A stretch of 64,000 nt of DNA from Enterobacter sp. R4-368 (GTDB lineage Bacteria > Pseudomonadota > Gammaproteobacteria > Enterobacterales > Enterobacteriaceae). The notes under the pieces are model-generated. The model saw nothing but the letters and a program-made list of their open reading frames with translations. It was not told the origin of the DNA and searched no databases. The translations under genes and the position numbers were made by a program. Every line of letters starts with the position of its first letter. Within the stretch, counting starts at the first letter, position 1. Below, piece after piece: positions 35,552 to 45,206 of the stretch. The DNA lies in assembly GCF_000410515.1 (NCBI RefSeq), contig NC_021500.1, positions 1-64,000 of the forward strand, read 5' to 3'.

Positions 35552-36541
35552 ATGAAACTTTGGCTACCGGGTTTGGCCCTGCTGGCAGTGTGTGGCAGTG
35601 TGCAGGCAGAAAACTACCGCATCGTGCAATCGCCTTCGCAAAAACTGGATGTCTGGATCGATAACGTCGCCGATAACACGCCAAAAAGCTGGTGTGCGAA
35701 GACGCTGCCGCTGCGCATTGTCGCCAGCGGCGATAAAAAACCCTCGGTACTGAATAGCTTTTTACCGCGTCTTGGCGCGCTGCTGGAAAACCAGTGCGGC
35801 ACGCTGACGCAGGTGCGCTGGAAACTGACCGACCCACAAGGCACGACGCTGGCTGAAGGCACCGCCGATAAAGCCAAAGAGTGGGATCCGGTGGTCACCT
35901 CAACCGGTGCGGCTACCGCGCCCGCCGCAACCCCGAGCGCCGGACTGGTTGCCCCTACCGGTCGCGCCGAAGATCTCTCGCCGCCCGCCAGCCGTGCGCC
36001 GTGGCAGGAGTTCACCTTGCAGGATGGCTGCCACCTGCGCACCTTCTGGCAGGGCGGCGCCGGTACGCCTGCGCTGTTTATTCCCGCCAAAGAAGATGGC
36101 AAGTGTGAGAAGGGCGGCTGGCTGAACGGTCGCAGCGTGGTGACGCAACTCAGCAACGGCGTGGAAAAGAAAATCACCATGACCTTCGTACACGGTTTCC
36201 CGGTCAGTGGCCTGAATGCCAGTGTGGATGCGGATCGCCTGTTGATTACCACCGTCAACAACGAACGTATGGTGGTCAGCGAAGGTACGCTGGCGCAGAG
36301 CTGGATGATCCTGCCGTATATTGACAGCCTGAATGGCTGGCAGGCGAATGGCACCGTGGCGGTGGAAATCTCCCGCGACGTGGCAAATGATCCGGCGCGT
36401 TTACAGGCGCGTATTGAAGAAGTGCGCAAAGCGTGGATGCCGTGGTTTGAACCGGGTACGCACCTGAATATTTTGCTGATTGACTCGCTGCATCCGCAGC
36501 TGCGCAACCCGGCGGTTGGCACCTATAAAACGGTTAATTAA
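35552..36541 (+). CDS. uncharacterised T6SS-linked periplasmic protein (329 aa)
   Basis: I do not recognise a named family. The protein has a Sec signal (residues 1-19, ending GSVQA) and no later membrane segment, so it should be periplasmic. Two parts can be seen: residues 20-110 with paired Cys (SWCAKTLPLRIV and ENQCGTL), and residues 150-329 after a Pro/Ala/Thr linker with Cys at DGCHLR and GKCEKGG. I use ATG 35552 because AAGGA precedes it. It lies between pppA and tagJ in the operon, on the regulation side of the locus. A role in the periplasmic part of the T6SS is inferred from position. Confidence 0.65.
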   Translation: MKLWLPGLALLAVCGSVQAENYRIVQSPSQKLDVWIDNVADNTPKSWCAKTLPLRIVASGDKKPSVLNSFLPRLGALLENQCGTLTQVRWKLTDPQGTTLAEGTADKAKEWDPVVTSTGAATAPAATPSAGLVAPTGRAEDLSPPASRAPWQEFTLQDGCHLRTFWQGGAGTPALFIPAKEDGKCEKGGWLNGRSVVTQLSNGVEKKITMTFVHGFPVSGLNASVDADRLLITTVNNERMVVSEGTLAQSWMILPYIDSLNGWQANGTVAVEISRDVANDPARLQARIEEVRKAWMPWFEPGTHLNILLIDSLHPQLRNPAVGTYKTVN

Positions 36542-36550
36542 GGAGCGGCG

Positions 36551-37363
36551 ATGAACACGTTGTTTCAACAACTGGCGGGCGAATCGTTGCGGGAAAGCCT
36601 GGCGCAGCTCGAAAGCCGTATCCGCACGCAGCCGGGCGACGCCGATCTGCGCGCCGCGTTCGCCCAACTGTTGTGCCTTGATGGCAACTGGTCGCGCGCG
36701 CTGGCGCAGTTAAAAAGCTGGCAGGCGTTAAAACCGCAGGCACAGCCAACCGTTACGCTGCTGGAACAAGCCATTGAAGGCGAACGCCAGCGTGCGGACG
36801 TGATGGCCGGTCGCGCGCGTCCGGTTACGCCGGATCAACAATGGCCGTGGCTGGCATCAATGGTCAGCGCGCTGGAGCCGGAAGCGGCGAATGCCAGCGC
36901 AGATCGTGAAGCCGCGCTGGAAATGGCCGACGCTAACCCCGGGCAGTTGACGACGCAGGACGGTCAAACGCTGAACTTTGACTGGCTGATGGATGGCGAT
37001 TGCCGCTTTGGCCCGGTCTGCGAAGCTATCGTCAATGGCCGTTATTTCTGGCTGCCGTTCAGCGCCATTTCCGCCATGCAGTTCCAGCCCCCGGCCAGCG
37101 TCACCGATTTAGTATGGCGTCACACGCTGGTGCGCTTGCAGGATGGCAGCGAACAGGTGTGCCAGATCCCGGCGCGCTATCCGCTGGATGCGAATGCCGA
37201 TGACCGCTTTAAGCTGTGTCGCGTCACCGAATGGCAGCCGTTGCCAGGCGATGCGCCGCACTATATCGGGCAGGGGCAAAAAGTGTGGCTTAACGACAGC
37301 GCCGAATATTCGCTGCTCGATCTCGCCACCGTCAGCTTTAACGTGGAAGCCGCAGATGAGTAA
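36551..37363 (+). CDS. tagJ: T6SS accessory protein TagJ (ImpE)
   Basis: TagJ is a cytoplasmic TPR-like protein that binds the N-terminus of the TssB-type sheath subunit in some systems and may help ClpV act on the sheath. The 270-residue product begins with helical repeats (residues 5-75, with LAQLESRIRTQPGDADLRAA) and contains the ImpE domain, including DGDCRFGPVCEAIVNGRYFWLPF near 150. It overlaps the tssE start by eight bases. Confidence 0.9.
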   Translation: MNTLFQQLAGESLRESLAQLESRIRTQPGDADLRAAFAQLLCLDGNWSRALAQLKSWQALKPQAQPTVTLLEQAIEGERQRADVMAGRARPVTPDQQWPWLASMVSALEPEAANASADREAALEMADANPGQLTTQDGQTLNFDWLMDGDCRFGPVCEAIVNGRYFWLPFSAISAMQFQPPASVTDLVWRHTLVRLQDGSEQVCQIPARYPLDANADDRFKLCRVTEWQPLPGDAPHYIGQGQKVWLNDSAEYSLLDLATVSFNVEAADE

Positions 37364-37925
37364 CTCTGCGCATGATGAAGAGAGCGACCTGCTGCGTAGC
37401 GGCTGGCGCTCGCGGCGCGGGAAAGAGACCGTTGGCGCGCGCGATAAAATGCAGCCTTCGCTGCTCGATCGCCTGACGGATGACGCGCCGGATAAAGTGC
37501 AGGAGCCGGTGAACAACAATCTGGTTTCGCACTCCGCGCTGCGCCGCCATGTGCTGCGCGATTTGCAGTGGCTGTTCAACACCATTAATAACGAAGCGCA
37601 ACAGGATCTCTCAGGTTTTGACCAGGTGCGGCGTTCGGTGGTGAACTTTGGCGTGTCGCCGCTGGCGGGCAAGCGCATGTCGGATATCGAATGGCTGGAT
37701 ATCCAGCGCAAACTGACCGACGCGATTTTGCATTTTGAACCGCGCATTCTTCCGCAAGGATTGCAGGTGCGCTGCATCTCCGATACTAAGTCGCTGGATC
37801 TGCATAACGTCCTGTCGATTGAGATCAAAGGCCGCCTGTGGTGCGTGCCTTATCCGCTGGAGTTCCTGTTTCGTACCGATGTGGATCTGGAAAACGGGCA
37901 TTTCGAGCTGAAAGACGCGGGGTAA
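37356..37925 (+). CDS. tssE: T6SS baseplate protein TssE
   Basis: TssE is the gp25-like baseplate protein that starts sheath polymerisation. I place the start at ATG 37356, inside the end of tagJ, which gives 189 residues beginning MSNSAHDEESD. The family core is clear: LRRHVLRDLQWLFNT near 65, VRRSVVNFGVSPLAG near 90, and a C-terminal VDLENGHFEL. The open frame extends upstream of the true start but is out of family there. tssF follows after two bases. Confidence 0.92.
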   Translation: MSNSAHDEESDLLRSGWRSRRGKETVGARDKMQPSLLDRLTDDAPDKVQEPVNNNLVSHSALRRHVLRDLQWLFNTINNEAQQDLSGFDQVRRSVVNFGVSPLAGKRMSDIEWLDIQRKLTDAILHFEPRILPQGLQVRCISDTKSLDLHNVLSIEIKGRLWCVPYPLEFLFRTDVDLENGHFELKDAG

Positions 37926-37927
37926 CG

Positions 37928-39799
37928 ATGGACAGCAAATTACTCGAATATTACAACCGCGAACTGGCCTGGCTGCGCGAAATGGGTCAGGAATTCGCCG
38001 CACGCTACCCGAAAGTTGCCGGGCGTCTGGGTATGCGCGGCATGGACGTCTCCGATCCGTATGTCGAACGCCTGATGGAAGGTTTTGCCTTTCTGACCTC
38101 GCGCGTGCAGTTAAAAATGGACGCCGAGTTCCCGCGTTTCTCCCAGCGTTTGCTGGAAATGGTCGCGCCGAATTACCTTGCGCCCACGCCGTCCATGGCG
38201 ATTGCCGAACTGCAACCGGACAGCGCGAAAGGCGATTTGAGCAACGGTTTTGTGGTGCCGCGCGGCACCATGATGGACAGCCAGGTGATGAAAAAGAACG
38301 GCGTCACCTGTAGCTACACCACCGCACATGATGTCACGCTGCTGCCGCTGAAAATCAGCCAGGTGGAACTGGGCGGTGTGCCCGCCGATCTGCCGCTGGC
38401 GCAGGTTGGTTTAAGCCAGCGCGGGGCGCAAAGCGCACTGCGTATTCGCCTGAGTTGCGACGGCCCGGTAAACCTCAGCCATCTTGATTTCGACCGTCTG
38501 GAGTTCTTCTTAAGCGGCCCGGATATGCAGGCGCTGAAGCTCCTCGAGCTGGTGATGGAGCATCAGGTCGGCATTCTGTGCCAGGCGAACGGGCAGAAAA
38601 CCCCGCCGCTGGTGCTGGCCGACGATGCGCTGCGCCAGGAAGGGTTCAGCGCAGACCAGGCACTGCTGCCGGACGATTTGCGCAATTTTGACGGCTACCG
38701 CCTGTTGCAGGAGTACTTTGCTTTTCCGTCGCGTTTCCTGTTTATCAGCCTGCATGGCTTGCGCACGATGCTGACGCAAAGTGGCGAAGCGAAGTCCTTC
38801 GATATCATCATTCTGCTCGACAAAGCCGATGCGCAGCTTGAACGGGTGGTGGATAAGAGCCACCTCGCACTTCACTGCACGCCAGTGATTAACCTGTTCC
38901 CGAAAGTGGCGGAACGCCAGAAACTTAGCGACAGCCTGCATGAGTACCATCTGGTGGTCGATAACATCCGTCCGCTGGATTACGAGATCTACGCCGTTAC
39001 CAAAATTCACGCCAGCATCGACGGTCAGCGTGATGAACAAACATTTCGCCCGTTCTGGAGTAGCTGGAGCCAGGACGAAGGTAACTACGGGGCTTACTTT
39101 TCGCTGCGCCGTGAACAGCGTGCGTTATCGGAACATGCGCAGCGTTACGGCACGCGTACCGGCTACATCGGTTCGGAAGTGTTCGCCTCGCTGGTGGATG
39201 AACAGCATGCGCCGTGGCGGGAAGAGTTACGCTACATCACCGCCGAAGTGCTGTGCACCAGCCGCGACTTGCCGCTGATGTTGCAGCAGGAGATTGGTCA
39301 GTTTGTGTTGCCGGATTCGCTGCCGGTTAAAACATTACAACTGCGCAAAGGCCCGACACCGCCGCGTCCGGCGCTGGCAGAAGGATTGAGCACCTGGCGG
39401 CTGATCAGCCAGTTGCAGATGAACTATTTAAGCCTGATGGATGGCGAAGACGGTGAAGGCGCTGCGGCGCTGCGGCAGTTGCTGGGGCTTTATACCCGGC
39501 TGGCGGAAGCACCGGTCGCGCGTCAGATCGAAGGCGTGCGCCACTGCGTGCTTGAACCGGTGCATCGCCGCGTGCCGGAACCGGGACCGATTGTTTTCGC
39601 GCGCGGTATTGGCATTACCCTGACGGTCGATGAGCAGGCGTTCTCCGGCTTCAGTCCGTACCTGTTTGGCAGCGTGCTGGAGCGCGTTTTTGCCCGTCTG
39701 GTGGGCATGAACAGCTTTACCGAGTTCACGCTTAAGAGCCAGCAGCGCGGGGAAGTGGGTTACTGGCCGCCGCGCATGGGCAAGAGGGCGCTGATATGA
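37928..39799 (+). CDS. tssF: T6SS baseplate protein TssF
   Basis: TssF forms the baseplate wedge with TssG and TssE. I start at ATG 37928, where the protein begins MDSKLLEYYNRELAWLREMG, the standard family opening, and has 623 residues. Other landmarks are FARRYPKVAGRL-like EFAARYPKVAGRL near 22 and DPYVERLMEGFAFL near 45. It overlaps tssG by four bases (ATGA). Confidence 0.95.
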   Translation: MDSKLLEYYNRELAWLREMGQEFAARYPKVAGRLGMRGMDVSDPYVERLMEGFAFLTSRVQLKMDAEFPRFSQRLLEMVAPNYLAPTPSMAIAELQPDSAKGDLSNGFVVPRGTMMDSQVMKKNGVTCSYTTAHDVTLLPLKISQVELGGVPADLPLAQVGLSQRGAQSALRIRLSCDGPVNLSHLDFDRLEFFLSGPDMQALKLLELVMEHQVGILCQANGQKTPPLVLADDALRQEGFSADQALLPDDLRNFDGYRLLQEYFAFPSRFLFISLHGLRTMLTQSGEAKSFDIIILLDKADAQLERVVDKSHLALHCTPVINLFPKVAERQKLSDSLHEYHLVVDNIRPLDYEIYAVTKIHASIDGQRDEQTFRPFWSSWSQDEGNYGAYFSLRREQRALSEHAQRYGTRTGYIGSEVFASLVDEQHAPWREELRYITAEVLCTSRDLPLMLQQEIGQFVLPDSLPVKTLQLRKGPTPPRPALAEGLSTWRLISQLQMNYLSLMDGEDGEGAAALRQLLGLYTRLAEAPVARQIEGVRHCVLEPVHRRVPEPGPIVFARGIGITLTVDEQAFSGFSPYLFGSVLERVFARLVGMNSFTEFTLKSQQRGEVGYWPPRMGKRALI

Positions 39800-40839
39800 C
39801 CGAAACGCTGAGCAGCGCGCCGGTCATTACGCGCGCCAGTGCGCTGCCGGAGGCATTCTGGCAAAACGTAATGGCGACGCCGTGGCGCTACGATCTGTTT
39901 ACGCTGCTGCGCCGCGTCGATGCGCGTGGCGGTGAGCGTTACCCGCTGGGTCGCGCGCCGCTGCCGCGTTTTGAGCCGTTGCGCATTGGTCAAACCCCCT
40001 CACTTGGCTTTGCGCCATCGACGCTGTCAAGCGTGCGCCAACGCGAAAACTCGTCGCTGTATGACGTCTCGATTCTCAGTTTTGGCCTGTTTGGCCCCAA
40101 CGGCCCGCTGCCGGTTCACCTGACTGAATACGCCAGCGAACGTATCGCGCACCACCAGGATGACAGCCTGAGCGCCTTCGCCGATCTTTTTCATCACCGC
40201 CTGGCGCTGCTGTTTTACCGCGCCTGGGCCGATGCGCAACCGACTGTTTCGCTGGATCGCCAGGATAACAAACGTTTTGAGCAGTACATCGCCTCGCTGA
40301 TCGGCATGGGGCAGCCAGGACAACTGGAAAAAGGCAGCTTAAGCCCGCACGCCCGCTTTGCCCTTGCCGGGCATCTGACCCGCAACGGGCGCGACCCGGA
40401 AGGGCTGGCGAAGATCCTGCGCATCTATTTCAACGTGCCGGTCACCATTGTCGAAAACGTGCCGCAGTGGATGCCGCTCAGTGAACGTGAACGCGCGCGC
40501 TTACAGGGCGGGCGACACGCGCCGCGCCTCGGGCAATCGGCGTTTCTTGGCGAAGCTGTACGCGATGTGTGCCATAAGTTTCGCATCGAAATTGGCCCGC
40601 TTAACGTCGATACCTACCGGCGCTTTATGCCGGGTGAACAGTGGGTTACCGCGCTACGCGACTGGGTGCGCCAGTATCTGGGCATTGAGTACCAGTGGGC
40701 GGTGAAAGTGATTTTGCGCAGTGAAGATGTCGCTGGTGCCACGCTTGGTGGAGCCGGGCGTCTGGGTTACAGCGCCTGGCTTGGTACACAGCCCAGGCCA
40801 CAGGCGCGAGGAGATTTGGTTTTCAGCCCGGAGGGGTAA
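39796..40839 (+). CDS. tssG: T6SS baseplate protein TssG
   Basis: TssG completes the TssE-F2-G wedge. The 347-residue product has the family landmarks FDLFTLLRR-like YDLFTLLRRVDA near 34, FGLFGPNGPLPVHLTEY near 98 and HHRLALLFYRAW near 133. It ends about 100 bp before clpV. No terminator is seen in that gap, so the operon probably continues. Confidence 0.95.
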   Translation: MTETLSSAPVITRASALPEAFWQNVMATPWRYDLFTLLRRVDARGGERYPLGRAPLPRFEPLRIGQTPSLGFAPSTLSSVRQRENSSLYDVSILSFGLFGPNGPLPVHLTEYASERIAHHQDDSLSAFADLFHHRLALLFYRAWADAQPTVSLDRQDNKRFEQYIASLIGMGQPGQLEKGSLSPHARFALAGHLTRNGRDPEGLAKILRIYFNVPVTIVENVPQWMPLSERERARLQGGRHAPRLGQSAFLGEAVRDVCHKFRIEIGPLNVDTYRRFMPGEQWVTALRDWVRQYLGIEYQWAVKVILRSEDVAGATLGGAGRLGYSAWLGTQPRPQARGDLVFSPEG

Positions 40840-40952
40840 CCTCCGTTGTTAGTTTCCTGGTCTGACGTACGCACACATCCTGCATGTCGTATCGCGCGAC
40901 GAGCTGGCTTGTAAGGATGACTGCACACTAATTATGAATAATGGATGAACTC

Positions 40953-43571
40953 ATGTCAGAAATCAGCCGCGCCGTTCTGTTCGGCAAACTCGATACGCTG
41001 TTATTTACCTCGCTGGAAAGCGCCACCGCCTTTTGCAAGCTGCGTGGCAACCCGTATGTGGAGCTGGTTCACTGGCTGCATCAACTGATGCAACAGACGG
41101 ACGGCGATCTGCAACAGGTTATTCGCCACTTTTCGCTGGATGAAGAGGCGCTGACGCGCGATATCGTCGCGGCGCTGGACAAACTGCCGCGCGGCGCAAG
41201 TTCGGTTTCCGACTTGTCAGAACACATTGATACCGCCGTTGAACGCGCGTGGGTATATGGCTCGTTAAAATATGGCGTGACGCGCATTCGTGGCGGCCAT
41301 CTGCTGGCCGGGATCCTGAAAACCTGGAGTCTGGCGAACGTGCTGAAAGGCATTTCGCCGCAGTTTGAGCGTATCAGCGCCGATGCGTTGCTGGATAACT
41401 TCGACGCCATTTTCGCTAACAGCAAAGAGAGCCAGCAGGTCACCGTGGCGCTGAACGATGACGCAGGCGCAGGCGTACCGCAGCAACAGGGCACGCTGGC
41501 GCAGTATGGTCAGGATCTGACCGCCCGGGCGCGCGACGGCAAAATCGACCCGGTAGTGGGGCGCGATGAAGAGATCCGCCAGATGGTCGATATCCTGATG
41601 CGTCGCCGCCAGAACAACCCGTTGCTGACCGGTGAAGCGGGCGTCGGTAAAACGGCGGTCGTGGAAGGGCTGGCGCTGCGCATTGCCGCAGGTGATGTGC
41701 CGGAGCCGCTGGTGGATGTGCAACTGTGGCTGCTTGATATTGGCATGTTGCAGGCGGGCGCGGGAATGAAGGGCGAATTTGAAGCGCGTTTACAGTCGTT
41801 GATTAACGAAGTGCAATCCAGCCCGACGCCGATCATTCTGTTTATCGACGAAATTCACACGCTGATTGGCGCCGGCGGCCAGCAGGGCACGGGCGATGCC
41901 GCCAACCTGCTGAAACCGGCGCTGGCGCGTGGTCAGCTTCGCACCATCGGCGCGACCACCTGGGCGGAATACAAAAAATACATTGAGAAAGATCCGGCGC
42001 TGACCCGCCGTTTCCAGACCGTACAAGTCGCCGAACCAGACGAAGAAAAAGCCGTTCTGATGCTGCGCAGCACCGTTTCCGCCCTGGAAAAACACCACCG
42101 CGTGCTGCTGCTGGATGAAGCGGTTGTCGCGGCGGTGAAACTCTCGCACCGCTACATTCCGGCGCGCCAGTTGCCGGATAAAGCCGTTGCGCTGCTCGAT
42201 ACCGCCTGTGCGCGCGTCGCGGTAAGCCAAAGTTCTCCGCCGCCGCAGCTGGAAGATTGCCTGCACCGCATCGCCGCGCTGGACGTGGAAGTTGAAATTG
42301 CCAACCGTGAAGCGAAAATGGCGACCGGTGAAAGCGATCGCGTGGAAAAATTGCAGGTCGAGCTGGAAAAACTGGCGCAACAACGCGACGAACTGACGGC
42401 GCGCTGGGAGCAGGAGCAAGCGCTGGTTGACGCGATTATTGCGCTGCGCGCGCAGCTGCATACTTCGCCGGAAGAGGCGCAGGCCGATTTACGCGCCACG
42501 CTGACGCAACAGCAGGCCGAACTGCGTGCGCTACAGGGCGACGCGCCACTGCTGTTTACCTCGGTGGATGCCAACGTGGTCGCCGCCGTGGTTTCCGACT
42601 GGACCGGCATCCCGCTGGGCCGGATGGTGAAAAACGAAATCGATGCGGTGTTAAAACTGGCCGATACCCTGAACGAACGCGTAATTGGACAGCGCCACGG
42701 CCTGGAACTGATTGCCAAACGGGTACAGACCTCGCGTGCGCGCCTGGACGATCCGAACAAACCGGTAGGCGTCTTTATGCTGTGCGGCCCGTCCGGTGTC
42801 GGTAAAACCGAAACCGCGCTGGCGCTGGCGGAGTCGCTGTACGGCGGCGAGCAGAACGTTATCACCATCAACATGAGTGAGTTCCAGGAAGCACATACGG
42901 TTTCCACGCTGAAAGGTGCGCCTCCGGGATATGTGGGTTACGGCGAAGGCGGTGTGTTAACCGAAGCGGTGCGCCGCCGTCCTTACAGCGTGGTGCTGCT
43001 CGATGAGATCGAAAAAGCCCACCCGGATGTGCATGAAATCTTCTTCCAGGTGTTCGATAAAGGCTGGATGGAAGATGGCGAAGGCCGCCATATTGATTTC
43101 CGTAACACCATTATTATTCTCACCTCCAACGTCGGGACTGAGCTGATTACCGGCATGTGCGCCGATCCGGAACTGATGCCGGAACCGGACGCCCTGCGCG
43201 ACGCGCTGCGCCCGCCGCTGTTGCAGGTTTTCCCGCCCGCGCTGCTGGGCCGTTTGCTGGTGGTGCCGTACTACCCGCTCAGCGACGAGATGCTGGCGAT
43301 GATTGTGCGCCTGCAGCTTAAACGCATTCAGCGCCGTCTGGCGGACAACCACGGGATTGTGTCGGAAGTGGACGACAGCGTGGTGGAACAAATTGTTGCC
43401 CGCTGCACGGAAGTCGAATCAGGCGGCCGTATGGTGGACGCCATCCTTACTAATACACTGCTGCCGCTGATGAGCCAGCTATTACTCGACGCCAGCGCGC
43501 GCGACGAGCAATATAAGCGCTTACGGGTCACGTTTGAGCAGGGTGAGTTTCACTGTCAGTTTGCGGCGTAA
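40953..43571 (+). CDS. tssH: T6SS sheath-recycling ATPase ClpV (TssH)
   Basis: ClpV is the AAA+ unfoldase that disassembles contracted TssB-C sheaths. The protein has an N-terminal ClpV-N domain (residues 1-160) and two AAA domains, with Walker A motifs GEAGVGKT at about 227 and GPSGVGKT at 612. Walker B FIDEIHT and LLDEIEK are also present. The middle coiled-coil is present at about 420-520, and the C-terminal D2-small domain ends the protein. I start at ATG 40953 (MSEISRAVLFGKLD, 872 aa), the usual family start; ATG 40941 is also in frame. Confidence 0.96.
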   Translation: MSEISRAVLFGKLDTLLFTSLESATAFCKLRGNPYVELVHWLHQLMQQTDGDLQQVIRHFSLDEEALTRDIVAALDKLPRGASSVSDLSEHIDTAVERAWVYGSLKYGVTRIRGGHLLAGILKTWSLANVLKGISPQFERISADALLDNFDAIFANSKESQQVTVALNDDAGAGVPQQQGTLAQYGQDLTARARDGKIDPVVGRDEEIRQMVDILMRRRQNNPLLTGEAGVGKTAVVEGLALRIAAGDVPEPLVDVQLWLLDIGMLQAGAGMKGEFEARLQSLINEVQSSPTPIILFIDEIHTLIGAGGQQGTGDAANLLKPALARGQLRTIGATTWAEYKKYIEKDPALTRRFQTVQVAEPDEEKAVLMLRSTVSALEKHHRVLLLDEAVVAAVKLSHRYIPARQLPDKAVALLDTACARVAVSQSSPPPQLEDCLHRIAALDVEVEIANREAKMATGESDRVEKLQVELEKLAQQRDELTARWEQEQALVDAIIALRAQLHTSPEEAQADLRATLTQQQAELRALQGDAPLLFTSVDANVVAAVVSDWTGIPLGRMVKNEIDAVLKLADTLNERVIGQRHGLELIAKRVQTSRARLDDPNKPVGVFMLCGPSGVGKTETALALAESLYGGEQNVITINMSEFQEAHTVSTLKGAPPGYVGYGEGGVLTEAVRRRPYSVVLLDEIEKAHPDVHEIFFQVFDKGWMEDGEGRHIDFRNTIIILTSNVGTELITGMCADPELMPEPDALRDALRPPLLQVFPPALLGRLLVVPYYPLSDEMLAMIVRLQLKRIQRRLADNHGIVSEVDDSVVEQIVARCTEVESGGRMVDAILTNTLLPLMSQLLLDASARDEQYKRLRVTFEQGEFHCQFAA

Positions 43572-43597
43572 AGCCATTATCAAGAGAGTTTTCCAAT

Positions 43598-45064
43598 ATG
43601 ACGGATCACGATAACAACCGGAGTGTACCGAATGCACTGCCACCGGGATATCGCTTCAACGAGTTTGAAATTTTAGAAGTGATCGGCGGCGGTGGTTTTG
43701 GCATCGTCTATCGCGCCAAGGATCACCAGCTTGAGCGAACCATCGCGATTAAAGAGTTTATGCCGTCGTCGCTGGCGGTACGTAATGATGACATGACGCT
43801 GGTGCTGCGCAGCGAGCGCTTCAGTAAAGCATTTACCGCCGGGCTGAACAGTTTTATTCAGGAGGCGCGTCTGCTGGCGCGCTTCAACCACCCGAACCTG
43901 CTGCATGTGCTGCGCTTCTGGGTGCAGAACGACACCGCCTACATGGGAACGGTGTTTTACAGCGGCACCACGCTTTCCCGCCTGCGTGAAAAGAACCCGA
44001 CGCTGATTAATGAAGCGTGGATCCGCCGCATGCTGCCGATGCTGCTGGGTGCTATCAAAACCATTCATGACGAAGGCTATCTGCACCGCGATATCTCACT
44101 GGATAACATCCAGATTCAGGATAACGGCCTGCCGGTGTTGCTCGATTTCGGCTCTGCGCGTCGCAGTATTGGTTCGGTATCCGATGAAACCGAAACCATG
44201 CTGCGTCCGGGCTATGCGCCGATTGAGCAATACACCGACGACAATGAAAGCGAGCAGGGGCCGTGGACCGATATTTACGCCCTTGGCGCGGTACTGCACA
44301 CGCTGATTATTGGCTCACCGCCGCCGGTAAGCGTGGTGCGCAGCATCCAGGACACCTATGTTCCGCTGACGCAGCGCGGTTTGCCGGGGTATTCGCATAC
44401 GCTGTTGCAGGCGGTGGATCGCGCGCTGTCGCTGAAAATGGAAGACCGTCCGCAAACGGTGGATGAATTCGCCGCGCTGATTGAAATGCCGGTCGCCGGG
44501 ATCGACGACGTCATGAGCGTAAAACAGCCGGGTACCATGCTGGTGCCGGTGGAGGAAACGACAGAAAAAACCGATGCGCTGAGTAGCGTGAAGCGTTACA
44601 AAGTGCCGGGGCTGGTGGCCGCTGGCGTGATCGTTGGGGTGATTGCGGGGGCGGTGCTGTTTGGCGGGAATTCCTCGTCGGACACGACGCCGAACGCCAG
44701 CAACAGCGATCAGCAGCAGACCACGCAGCAGGCCGCTGAACCGCCGCGCCAGACCGTACAGGAGACAAACACCGCACCTGCAGCAACACCTTCGCAAACC
44801 ACGCAGACGCAGGCACAAAGCCAGACCACTGCGCCTGCGGTACAGGAGCCGGTAGCGCAGATTTTTGTGCGTATGAACGAGGGTGAAAAACTGACGTTGA
44901 ACGGCGAAGCGCAGTCTGTCTCTCCGGCCACCAACGGTTTTGCCTCGTTGAAGCTGCAACCGGGGCGTTACAACCTGGTACTGCAGGGCAACGGTCAGAC
45001 CCGCAGCCAGACTATTACTATTGGGCAGCCAGGTACCTGGCTTATCAACCCGCAAGCACAATAG
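43598..45064 (+). CDS. ppkA: T6SS serine/threonine kinase, PpkA type
   Basis: PpkA-type kinases phosphorylate Fha on threonine to start T6SS assembly. The cytoplasmic kinase domain has the Gly loop GGGGFG at 30-35, Lys52 in AIKEF, His-Arg-Asp at 163-165 (HRDISLDN) and Asp-Phe-Gly at 183-185. One membrane helix lies at about 336-356. The Thr/Gln/Ala-rich spacer at 365-415 and the last 70 residues, which look like a small beta domain, would face the periplasm and could sense a signal there. The lysine usually after HRD is replaced by Ser, which is unusual for a classical Ser/Thr kinase. The gene is the last of the structural operon. Confidence 0.88.
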   Translation: MTDHDNNRSVPNALPPGYRFNEFEILEVIGGGGFGIVYRAKDHQLERTIAIKEFMPSSLAVRNDDMTLVLRSERFSKAFTAGLNSFIQEARLLARFNHPNLLHVLRFWVQNDTAYMGTVFYSGTTLSRLREKNPTLINEAWIRRMLPMLLGAIKTIHDEGYLHRDISLDNIQIQDNGLPVLLDFGSARRSIGSVSDETETMLRPGYAPIEQYTDDNESEQGPWTDIYALGAVLHTLIIGSPPPVSVVRSIQDTYVPLTQRGLPGYSHTLLQAVDRALSLKMEDRPQTVDEFAALIEMPVAGIDDVMSVKQPGTMLVPVEETTEKTDALSSVKRYKVPGLVAAGVIVGVIAGAVLFGGNSSSDTTPNASNSDQQQTTQQAAEPPRQTVQETNTAPAATPSQTTQTQAQSQTTAPAVQEPVAQIFVRMNEGEKLTLNGEAQSVSPATNGFASLKLQPGRYNLVLQGNGQTRSQTITIGQPGTWLINPQAQ

Positions 45065-45076
45065 TGGTGGTTCCTC

Positions 45077-45119
45077 CGGGCTGACGCCCGGTAGCGCGCG
45101 GGAAGCCATTCCCGCGCGC
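45077..45119 (+). terminator. two tandem hairpins after the kinase gene
   Basis: CCGGGC/GCCCGG (45077-45092) is followed by a perfect 10-bp stem, GCGCGCGGGA with its complement (45094-45119). Only a short T-rich stretch follows. The position after ppkA suggests the end of the structural operon. Confidence 0.65.
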
Positions 45120-45130
45120 GTCACTTTTCA

Positions 45131-45150
45131 CATTGCATGCTGATGCAATG
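45131..45150. other. 8-bp perfect hairpin before the truncated chaperone gene
   Basis: CATTGCAT and ATGCAATG flank GCTG. This third hairpin in 75 bp stands 56 bp before the next start codon and is followed by TCTTCTTGTT. It may be part of the terminator region or the edge of a rearrangement. Confidence 0.5.
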
Positions 45151-45206
45151 TCTTCTTGTTGCAATAACAACGCTCGTCTCGCTCGTTATATTAAAAAGAC
45201 AGAACT

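Noticed and set aside
36551..36749. Minus-strand frames opposite tagJ
   Set aside because: Shadow frames without ribosome sites inside a clear ImpE-family gene.
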